A stretch of 64,000 bases of DNA, taken from NCBI RefSeq assembly GCF_905404315.1, contig NC_066286.1, positions 6,579,501 to 6,643,500 on the forward strand. The letters run 5' to 3'. Shown here in pieces: positions 25,101 through 37,500 of this stretch (its first letter is position 1; each line of letters opens with the position of its first letter). Both the position numbers and the translations under genes were made by a program. The notes under the pieces are model-generated. The model was not told where the DNA came from. It was given only the letters and a program-made list of their open reading frames with translations, and made no database searches. Source of the DNA: Leptidea sinapis (lineage: Eukaryota > Arthropoda > Insecta > Lepidoptera > Pieridae).

Positions 25101-28100
25101 GGGACATTTTTGTCCAAGAAGAGAGAGAGAGAGCGATTGAGACCGACTGAGAGGGGAGTCAAGGGCGAACGTAGCATGAAGCACATAGCCATGGAGAGAG
25201 TACGGAGTATCTTTTTTATTTATTTACATTATACTTCCAACTCAGGGCTGAGGTAAGCGAAAGAGTCAGCCAGCGCCATTTTCAAGTCTAGGACCAATCT
25301 AAACAGGCCCTAACAATTTTATTCTACAACTCGCATGTTGACAAAAGAAATCAATTTATTCAAGAATGTTTGTGACACGAACCCTCAAAGAAACCGGGAT
25401 CCAAATAGACTTATTTTCGACGAAATCCCACTGACCTTGCAGTATGACAAAAGCTGTCTTGCTATGAGCGTCAAACGTTTAAGAAAATACTTAAACACTA
25501 GTTAAGTGAGCGATTATTTTATACGACTAATGAATTTCTGAATGCGAGTAATGTGATGACATGAAATGTCAAACTTTTTATTAACAATTAAGGGCATGTT
25601 CCGATATGCACTGCGACCACTGTAAAGTGTGACGTCAATTTAGTATGCTGTGAAGCCGCTCCATTTTAGCCAGTTATACTGGTTACTATTTAAACGGAAC
25701 GCTATCCCGTATGCTGTCAGCGCATTTTTTGACGCAGCATTCAAATGAGTGTACTAAAGTTTTCTAGTGCATTAAAAAAATCTGTTGTTGGAGATACTGT
25801 CAAACTAAAAATATTTGGGATAAACTGTAGGTATTGTTTATAAAACGTTAGGGACTCGAGTGTAAAAAAATACTGCGAGTACCGTACCTCGAAAATGCTA
25901 GTGCTCACAGTAGAATATGGCGGTGATTTATGACGTCATATATTTCCCTAGGGTACTGCGGCAGTATACTGGCAGTCCATAACGGAACGAATTTTTCTAC
26001 AGTGATAGCACTGTGCAGTGCTCGCAGTGCATATCGGAACATACCCTAACTAAAACATATTTATTTATATTTTATTATTATGTTAGTCCGTTATTATTTT
26101 ATTAAAATGTGAGTCTGTATTTTTTTTATTATTATGTTAATTAATATTTTATTGCAACTGACATACAGACATATTTCATCATCTAATTTTGTTTTGTGTT
26201 TAATTACTTATACGATTTATTGTATTAAATTAATTTGCATGCCCAGTTAAACTTCGCGAAACATCTGAAACTGTAAGATTGAACCATTGTAACACACCAT
26301 GTTTATACGCAAATTAAGAATTTGATTGATTGAAGTAAGAACAAATCGCAACCGATTTAGATCGAGTAGAAGGCCCCGACCCCGACGATTATATTTTCGT
26401 ATAGTCCATCCGGTTAATTTAAAAAATTGCAAAGTGCAGAGTGACATACGACTGGTAAAATACAGTTTCGGTAAATACTAAATAATATATGTAAATTTAA
26501 ATATTCAAGTAAAGTAAAACTAAAATGCATCATAGTTTAATGTAAAGTGAAGTGCCTACTTCAATAATGTAAACACAATCGAGTCATGAATCATAAATGA
26601 CGCGGAAAACTGCAAATGTATATTTAGTTCGTACAACGCACGACGCTAATGGGGTTACTGTCAAGGCAACACACGACAATCCTTACACCTAATGTTATAT
26701 AATATACTAGTTATTCCCGACTGTTTAGAAATGAAGAAAGAAAGAGTTATGTACTTGCGACTTGGACCGGCTTCGTAGGGACGTAATGATTAAAGAATTT
26801 TAAAATAAATTTTACAGCTGACTTTTCGTTAAACGATTCAAACAATTATGTTTGGAAGTAACGCACTATGAATGTCTGGCTTATTTGGGTTGAGGTTTTC
26901 AATTCGATCGGTATTTTATTTTTATGTATGTACTACACCGATTACTCTGAGATTTATGATCCGATTTACGTAAGTTTTCTTTATTAGGTTTTATATATTC
27001 TTACAAATTAGGGAGGTAGGTTAATTAAATATATAGTAGAAGACATAAGTATAATTATGTATTTAATCTGATATTATCCCCGCACGATGAAATAGGGACT
27101 GGCAGCCATCTCAGTGACGGCATGTCCAGACAGACACAAAAATCACCAATCAAAAGTACCGTTTGTAAACTGCCCGTGCCCGATCATGATAGGGAAACGT
27201 TAATATTATATGAGAGGATTCCGTCAGTGTCACCTTCATTAGCTGAGATAATTTATAGAGGGTATGTTCCGATATGCACTGCGAGCACTGCACAGTGCTA
27301 TCACTGTAGAAAAATTCGTTCCGTTATGGACTGCCAGTATACTGCCGCAGTACCCTAGGGAAATATATTACGTCATAAATCGCCGCCATATTCTACTGTG
27401 AGCACGGGCGCTTTCGAGGTAAGGTACTCGCAGTACTTTGATCACGTGATCAGTCAAAACCACTCGGGTACCTAACGTTTTATAAACAATACCTACAGTT
27501 TAATCCCAAATATTTTTAATCTGACAGTACTCCAACAACAGTTTTTTTAATGAACTAGAATACTTTAATAAACAAATTTGAATGATGCGTCAAAAAATGC
27601 GGCTGACAGAATACGGGATTGCGTTCCGTTTTAAATAGTAACCAGTATAACTGGCTATAAAGGAACGGCTTCACAGTATACTGAATTCACACTGTACAGT
27701 GGTCGCAGTGCATTTCGGAACATACCCATAAATAGCGTCTACATAGACTATGACAGCTGTGAACACGTCGAAAAAAAAGCGGCGAACTGTTTACGCCGTC
27801 TTCACTTGCGAGGAAAATCAGTCATGTTTGAAGTCGTTTCGCCAAACGTCAAGTTTGTTTGATTACATAATATAATATAGCCATACAGCCTACTTCAAAA
27901 CTATAATTTTAGTGATAAAACGCATATTATATTAAAACAAATTATTGTGAATTATAAATAATTTGATAATAATAAATGTTTTTTCGTCTTGATTAAACTT
28001 GAAAAAACTGTATTACCCGAACAAATTGAAAATGCTCTGTTTACTCTTATATAATTTGCAGATAGGTACTCACTTAACTTTGTAGGGATAATACTATTAT

Positions 28101-28533
28101 GATTTGTGTGTCATATTATTGCACATGTGGCTCACTATAGGAGCAAGTGGGTTGAAATAGTATATTTCATAACGAGTGCGGAAAGCCTATCATTGCAAAG
28201 AGTTCCGACAAATGTCTACCCGAGCCGAGACGCAGCCGAAGGTGAGGGTTGACAGTCGGAACAAGTTGCAATGACGGTTCCGCACGTGCACTGAACAACT
28301 ATTTTTAATACAGTTGCGAAAAAATGAAGCAATTTAATATAATAATAAAAACACAATAAACTCAACTAACTAATTATTTATTTCTTACTAGCTGACCTGA
28401 CAAACCTTGTTTTGCCATATTATAAATTATATATGTAAACCTTCCTTGAGCTTCAACGAATCTATTACAAAAGATTTCATTGAGATCGATTGAATAGTTT
28501 AGGAGTTATTAGGGAACATACAAACATACATTC

Positions 28534-28574
<41 letters not shown>

Positions 28575-31500
28575 AGAAATGAAACCTAACCTAAATCATT
28601 GAATTAAATCATTAAATCTGATATTGAAACAAATTAGTAGCTTCTTTTTAGAAATATTTGCAGGAATCATAAAAACTTCTATGAATTTTTTCTGTATAAA
28701 CTTCGTGGTTGGTTTTTATTTTTAAAAGACATAAGTTTGACAGTTGGGAAAGAGAACGCACGAGTTCGGAAAAGGTTAAGAAAAAGCTCGAGTATGTAAT
28801 AGCCCACATCCCGAACGCTATACGTCTCTGCAATACGCCACTTTTTGAGTAACTGTATTAAAACATAATTTTAGACATCAGTCAATACTCTAAAAAGGAT
28901 TAATGCTATAATGCCTGTCTTACGTAGCAAGAGTTACGTCAACATCTTACGAGAATAAAATTAATCTTCCTCCAATTTGAAATGTTGGTGTTTTGCCAAA
29001 CCATTATACAGATTGTAACATTGAAATTTCGTATATACGGATGTTAATATTTAATTCATGCGGACAGTTAGGTTTAAGCGCTCGATTTAATTGAATTACT
29101 ATTATGTAAAGTTTGAGAATTTTTGTTTTTGTTGAGAAAAAATTTAAATGATGTAAATTGTATTGTATTCAAAGAGCGACTGCTAAATGGCAAAATGTAT
29201 ACTTTGATATTTATAAGTGTCACTTTTACCTTCGAGAATAGCACTGAGGGTGAAGACCGCTATGCTGATAGTAGTATTTTGATTATGACGTTCCTATAGT
29301 TTGATACTTGATTTGGTGATCTTTATGTTGCTAACTTTAAGCTTTACTGTTCTACCAAATGAATAGAAGAAAAATCTGGATCATCTAGCGGTATGACAAA
29401 TAGATTACGATAGATTCCCAAAAATGTAGTTTTATCCGTGTTTTAATGAGAAACAGCAAGAATAACATTAGAATACAAAGGTAAATTTCGCCACTACATA
29501 CAAGCTTGTAATAGCTTAGATGAGACTTTAGGTGATCCGAAAAGCAGAAAACCCCGGTTCGAATCCAGATGTCCTATTAGTTTTTTTTTTGTTCAAGTTT
29601 TGTACATTCATAAGAATCCGAGCAAGGCTCGGTCGTCCGGATATTATATATATATAGATGATGCTTGTTTGTTAAAAATTTTTTTGGTTCCGTAACCAAA
29701 GCGTAAAATACGCACCTATTACTGAGAGATCGCTGTCCGCGGGCTGTATCTTAGAAACTGCAACAACTATAATTTTGACAGCGTCAGTACATCTCAATGA
29801 CCAAACATTGATGCCTGTAAAAACTGTACTTAAACATATTTCCTTTTCAATATGTCGAGTTGAAAAACTTAAGTCTATGGATCTGCTCCTCCTCCTCGAA
29901 AAATTTGAAATCGAGATAACAAAATTCATATAATTTTCTCAACGTTTCCTCTGCATGGTGGTGACGGGCAACTTATTTCATCATAAAATTCATTACTTCA
30001 GTCTAGAGTGCCTGCTGGAGTCAATTACGCGTACGGCTGACAGGTACCTAATCGTCAATGAACAACGCCCGCGGTTCGTTGTTACTCGTCACTCGTGAAG
30101 GCTGTATACGAAATACCGCCCACTTCAATGACTCAACTGCATTTTATAGCAAACGCGTTAAATAACACAATATTTGACTTGTTTTGAATTCCGTAGGCAG
30201 GTATTAAGATATATTTGACACCGGCTGAATCCGCGACAAGCTCATTTCATTGAGAGCCTACTTTTAAGGCGAAGAGTAAGCAGAAAACACGCAAACATGG
30301 TGTTTTTAGACAAGTTTTGTTGTGAAAGTATAGCATTTCGAGCTATGAACACTACTTAATCCTATTACACATATCCTTAAGTCTTATTTGTAGGTTGCTA
30401 ATGCTTGCTGTTGGTTATAGTTAACACTGCCGAGCCTTTTTGAACTACCACATTTCTTTGAAGTTAAACAAGTTTTTTGGCATGGCGTGACGCATTTTTT
30501 TGGTACTTCTCTCAGAAAAGTTATTCTTATAGCTTGTACTTTTTTGTGTAGGTTCATTTGTTCAGATTAGTAGTGAATAACGAGGATTATAAGCATATAA
30601 ACTGTTTTCCACGCAAGAATTTTGAAAATATTGGCTTCGTTACATAGATGGCGGGCCGGCAGCCGTGAACTCATATCGCTCAAGGTCGCTGGCATTTAGT
30701 GTCGCCTTAATGCTAGAGGCAAAATAAGCGGGTCACTCAATGCTAAGTGATCACAGCCGTCGACGCTCTTTAACAAAGCCTGAGGATTTACAATAACATT
30801 ACCGAAATTTTTGTATGTACACATTTGTTTAAGATACCCTTGTTATACCCTCGTTTCGACCTGAAAATACCGAGCGTTGATTTCTGACAGTGCATAAGAT
30901 TCTGTAGCCATATAGGAAAACAAGTTATAACCAGACGCACACTTCTACACTGTGGCCCAACCTTAAATTATGAGGAAAAAATTTATACTACATATTCCTA
31001 AAACAAAAATGGCAAATGGAATCCACTAATTATGTTGGCTATCATAATCCTATCCCGATACGATCAGCAGTTTTTGTGTAACTGAAAGAAAAGGAGTCAA
31101 AAAAACACAATTTTTTCATGTCAAAAGTACAACAATAAAAGAGGTTGTATGAAAAGGGTGATGCGAACGGAATAAGTCCGGAATGTAGACAAATGGACCG
31201 TACGGAAAAGTGAGAAGTAGCGGATAGCTGAAAGAAGGGCTCGAGGTACGTATGGGTTGATAGAGTTCAGTATTAACCTGTCCATACTCAAAGAATTCGA
31301 CATCAACCAGCATCAGCAGATTTTACGAAGTGGAGTGCAGTCCTTATGAAAATATAATGTAAGCTGTATTGACTGCTTTCAATATCCGAACGTTAATTTA
31401 AAATTATTAAGAATCAAAAGTTTATGCCCTCCGTGAATGAACCTGAACCTCAATATGACAGACTTAATTCACAATTCCATTACCATCCCAAAAGATTGAA

Positions 31501-34500
31501 AAGATATCAACAAAACGATCCATAGATCGGCTATTGAAATGACAAGATAGCGATTGAATAGAACAGAAATCGACCGATAGTAAACTCGGCAGAAGACAAT
31601 ACAAACTCGATACCTCAGTTCCATCTTTGGAACAATTCAGAAAAGGGTTCCAAAACAAAACAAATCGACTTGTTCCTTTTTGAAACGAAAACATTCTAGA
31701 ATAATGAAAAAATGAATACCTATTGAAAGTAATAGTTCCTGATTGAAACGAAAATATTCTAGGCTTATGAAGAAAATAATGTTTAAGCATTACTGTGTAT
31801 CGGTCTGAAGGGCGCCATAGCTGGTGAAATTACTGGGCAAATGAGACTTGACATCTTATGTCTCAAGGTGACGAGCGCAGTTGTAGTGCCGCTCAGAATT
31901 TTTGGATTTTTAAATAATCTTGAGCGGCGCTGCATCGTAATGGACAGGGCGTCTCAGAGTCCTTCAGCTGAACGTCCTGCTCGTCTTGACCCTTACTTTC
32001 ATAAAAATAAAGTAAAAACTAAGCATTTACTTATCGACTTGTTTCACTGTTGTAATGGTGGGTTATCGTATATGGAATAATTTCTCATACTTATCTCAAA
32101 CATACTGAATTTCAGATATCTTACACTTTGGAACTGAGGTATCGATGTATATTATGTTCGTTTTATTTTCTGCGGATCTCTAAAACGGAGCCTTCAACAA
32201 CGACAAGGTCGTTTACAAGGAAGCATTGTCACAACAAGGTTTGTAGTCGCGTGGGATGTTACGGTCAATTCATTATATTCCGGTGGACCTATTTAGGGCT
32301 TCAGTTACATCATCGTATTTGTCATAAAGCTATTTTTTTTTATTTCGGGGTAAATGTATATTCGACTAAGATATTATAAGAATGCACTGGTCAACAAGCT
32401 TTTTTATTTCAATAGAAATCTTATTATAGGAATTATAACTTTGGGTTGATCTGGAACTTGTGAACTATGGCAGAAAATAAGGTCTTACGGCGCGAAAGAC
32501 ACTAAGCGATACACCTCACTTCTATGATAAAGTATACAAAATTAAAGACGGATGGCTTAGTCGGTTCTTACTGGCTCTTGCCCTGAAACCCGAGAGGCAA
32601 GATTCGAATACCGCATCGTCCATACATTTTGGTACTTACAAATTATATTTGTACACTCGAATATCGTTAATTTGTTGTCTTATATATTAGAAATATTACA
32701 TTAAAAAAACAATTAAGTGACTGTGAGTTGCACAAAGCAAACAAGATTTTATCAACGATAAGTCACTCGAACGGTTGGCTCAGTTGGAAGAGCACTCACA
32801 CGGAACGCGAGAGGTCCCGCATCGTTCATAAAATTTTGTTTTTAAACTTTTTTTTGTGTAATTAGGGACTCTGAAGTCTGAAACTTAGGTGGAAATATCT
32901 CAATAATGAATAATAAAATTATTCATAGGAGCAATTCAATTCTAGTTACGATGTCGATAGGTTATTGAAATGTAAGTAGGCGTAAAAGGATAGATTAAGA
33001 CTACGTCTATTAAGTTAAACTAAGAATCGATAGGTTACTGAAAACGGCCGTTAATTAAGAGTGCAATAGAACCATTGACTCACACCACGCTGCCCCGGTT
33101 CGATCCTGGCCTACCAAGTAGTAATATGTTTTTGGTCTTCAAATTCATACGTAAGTTTTATAAAGGGCCGTGCCTTTGATTCCTTTACTGTGACAAGAGA
33201 GTAGGCGACGGTATTACATACTATTATCATCATCCTCTTCCATGAAAAAAAAAATCACTTCGACTTTATAAAGATACCTACGCACTGAATCATCGCTTTG
33301 TTTATTCACGTTCTTCGAATCAAAAGGAACTGGATTTTTTTTTACCCACCTCGACAAAAAGCTGTCTTTTAGCCCCTGGTATGAGGGAGAAAAGTGACCG
33401 ATTCTCTCCCGGAAAGACGACTTTTTGTCCATCGTATCGGTGCCTTAAAGACAGCTTTACATCGAGGTCTGGAAAACATCGTATATATGAGATAAGTAGG
33501 ACATTGCCACCCGCGTTTGTCAATTTTCCGCGTAATATACTATTTCGTCGCGATGCTGGTGCATTCATGTTGAATAACTAAACAATTCAATCCAAAAGTA
33601 CAAAACTCACATTCATAAATCCCTTTATTTGTACAAAGTAATTTGCAAGCACATATGATACTTTCCTGGTAGAATTTGGTAACCTGTGTCAGGTTACAAT
33701 TGTTCAGTGAACGTATTAGCCATTTCTGATATCGTTTCATTAAACATACTAGTTCTACACTCCGTAAGTCAGTTAAGTCAGTCAGTAATTTTAAAAATAT
33801 AAAAAAAGAACAGATTTGATCACGATATTTTATAGAATTTTAGAGATCAACCACTTCTTATAAAAGCGCGTTTAACAACTTTAAATCCGAACAATTCCGA
33901 TTCCCCTGGTGTTCTAAGAGAATATGGGCGGTGATCACTCATCATCAGTTATTCCCATACGCTCATTCTGGTATGCTAAAAAAATTTCCGGTTGCAATTG
34001 TTACGAGTACTAGGGTTATCGGGTTATTAGGTTGCGAGTTGCATTTTATTTATGAATTATTGTATTTTATTAATTATTAGAAACTTTAAAATACATTTAA
34101 TATTCTTTTATGAATCATCGTTAACAATTACGACAACTCTTGTATCATCATCAATATCATTAAAATTATTACAATCTAAAATAGAAACTATAGGTTCATG
34201 GTTACTAAAATAGGAAATATTTTTTTTGATTCGAATCATATATAATAATAATTTTATATGTACATGCATATATGCAGACACTTTAGATGCGTCTCGTAAC
34301 GGTGTCGCAAGTCCAGAGATTTTATCTCATCTTAAAATTTGCGTACCTCGCTAAAAGAAATTTTCACTTCACAAAATTTTCTAAAGTTGGTAGGTACTGT
34401 TGCTAATTTATTAACGGCCGTTCCCTATATTCAGTCTATCTCTTACTTGAGATAAAAATCGAAAGTATCGTTGACTTTTCTGTCCCAATAAACTTATCGA

Positions 34501-37500
34501 CGGTAACTCACCTTATCCGTACATGCCGTCTGTCAATGGGACGAAGTGTATAGCTTACCTGCGATAGAATTTTGTATGGAAATTGCAATTCACGCGTCCC
34601 AATATAAGGCGATAAGAATCACTTCTCGGGTATATTGGGACAGCTTCAGATTATTGACAGCTAATTACTGTTATGAGAAGGTAGTAATTTATCTCTATCG
34701 GTAGATAGTATATTGGGAACGGCCGTAAGTCTACAACTAACGCTGTCTAAAAAAAGTTAATTTCAAATACTTATGTAAAAATAGGTCATGAATACGAAAC
34801 TAGTTTAATAAATGAACTAATCTTCAAAAATCGTTTCAGTGATGACGAGGTGTTGAACTTGTCACAGCAATAAAATTTCGTGGATATTTTCGATGTTCGC
34901 GGTTCTTGAAGAGCGAATTCCCGCTAATTATAAAGCGTCCCGTTCGTCATTCTACGGTCAGTAGTGATGGTAGTGACGTGAATCAGCGAGTCATCAACAT
35001 AAGTAGGTATATGATGGCAATCATAATAATTATTTTGAGTACAGACAGGATCGTAATCGTTATAAAAATTGCAAGCAATCACTTGATTGTTATTACAAAC
35101 AATTTTATTTGCGTTTAAAATTAAGCATTTTGTTCCTTTTAGGAATACTGCGATGTCTGGCTTTAACAGTATAAGCCTTTCTAGATCTAACAACATGCGG
35201 CGGCTATCATTTGGTCTTCGACGGTTAATGTGTTGGTAATCCATCGATAATGTAATCCGTAAAAACTGTAAATAGATTTCTCTTTAATACTGTGTTTTCT
35301 ACAGACACGAAGTCCAAAAAGTATTTAAAGATTTTTTCTGTTTATCTTATGTATGTCTTCATTCGAATTATGCTTGAATATAAATAAGTTAATAAAATAT
35401 TATTATTTATATATGCTACCTATTGATAGGTTTTAAGTCGGTGGTTAGGAGATTCTATATGAAAAACATCTATTTCACAAATTTGTATGGATTACTCAAA
35501 AACACTATATCCTGGAAGAAATAATATGGAATGTCTGCAGACTATTTGTCGTTAAATGTTATCGCTTGTCGTCTACAGGCGGTATGCGTTGGATAAAACA
35601 ACAATCATTCTTGATGTGCAATGTATCTTATAAATTAACACAATTCTGTATTTTTATCATTATTTAATGTCCACTAATATATTTATATCTCATTTATAGT
35701 ACCTAATGCCACCTTTATTATATTATATACAGTTACGTACAGATTATACTATAATTTAGTATTTATTATTATTACAATTATTTACTTATTTTTATTTTAT
35801 TACACTACTTACTTTGATACCTACGCAAATTAATTTGCAATGGGAAGACTAAAAGAACTTTCTACTTCAAATGTCACGAGGGGCTGCTGAAAACCAGTGT
35901 TGTGTTGGTGTCTTCTGCACTGACACAACAATATACTGAGTCAGCTCCTTTTAGTAGGGAATCACGCTCACACTGTTATTTTTGTTTATTTTTTTTATTT
36001 TTTTATAATATTTGTTACGAAGAATAAGAATTTTAAGATTTTAATTAATAATGTAAATTATTGTTTTTGTGTGAGTGTTTTTTTATTGCTAATAAAGTGT
36101 TACTATTCTATTCTATTTTATTTAATATGCTTTTCGACCATGTCCGCGTTGACGATAAGCAGGACCGGGAAGAAACCCATTGATAATACCTATTTCTCTT
36201 ATAGTATCTTCTATTTCTACTCAATTCGATACAATGACGTAATATTGTAAAGAGAACGCCGTTTATCGGAACGCAAAAACTAACGATACCGTTTTTTTTG
36301 TAAATAACTTTTTTCAATAGATTGTGCCAAACCGGTTTGTAATAGAGGAATTGTTATTAATCGACGTTGGGTTTGTTGTTAATTAAAATCTTGTTAAACA
36401 CTTTAATTGTTAAATTTTTTTTTCCAGTTCGGCGGACGCGGTCGGCTGGTGAATGGTGGATGTTGTGGTAAGGTGTAATTTGACGGAACGGTTTTGTTAT
36501 TTGTTCTTTTTAGTATGGATCAAACATTTTATTACTTTGGGGACTAATGACTATACCATTAAAAGGCATAAAAGGCATTTATTTTCTCAAAATTGATTCC
36601 TTTGGAATTGTTTTTGATGTGATTTCTAATAACTACTAGATACTGCTACCGCTTCGGAAACAAATTGCGCTATGAGAGAGAAGAAGCGGCGCAAGAAACT
36701 CTCCCAGCATTCTTTTTTTGCGATCTGTTTAATAAAAATATACAATATTGTACAGTCTTTCTATCGCTATAAAATAATCACAATCTAATCCCAGGCTGTC
36801 CGATCATTTAGATATTCAGCAGTAGGTAATAGGATTTACGACAGAGCCATTTTTTTATAAAACATTTAAATTTATTTATAGATAATGCCTGAACAGTGGC
36901 TGGGACTTTATTATAGAAGTGTATACATTTACCCTTAAAGCTATTATGTATCTTATGAAGCCTACTAGAATTAGTTACAAGCAATCCCTTATTTCGAGTG
37001 TTATAATAATTCATTAGGAGGGTGTACAATGTAATGTTATAATAACATTGGGAGGCTTCTTTGTACGGAACAACACAGATTTTGAATTGGCGACTCATTC
37101 TGCCGTGAAGCAGTAATTTGCAAGCTTTATTGTCAATATACGGACGACGGAGCCTTGCTCGGATTTTTAAGAACGTACAAAACTTGAACAAAAAAAAAAC
37201 CAATTGGACATCTGGATTCGAACCGGGGTCTTCTGCTTTCCGGATCACCCAATGTCCCATCTGAGCTATTATAGTCTTGTATATAGTGCCGAAATTTACC
37301 TTTGTATTCTAATGTTATTGTAGCTGTTTCTCAATAAAACACGGATAAAACTACATCACGTAGTCATCATACACGAAACTTATCGATCGATTTATCTCCC
37401 CCAAATCCCCTGTATACAAAATTTTATGAGAATCGTTGGAGCCCTTTGCCATATATATATATATAGAAGAATTGCTCGTTTAAATATAAAAGATTCGGTC

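Noticed and set aside
25071..25256. Basic charged protein
   Set aside because: Driven by a gagagaga run; no start context, family or splice support.
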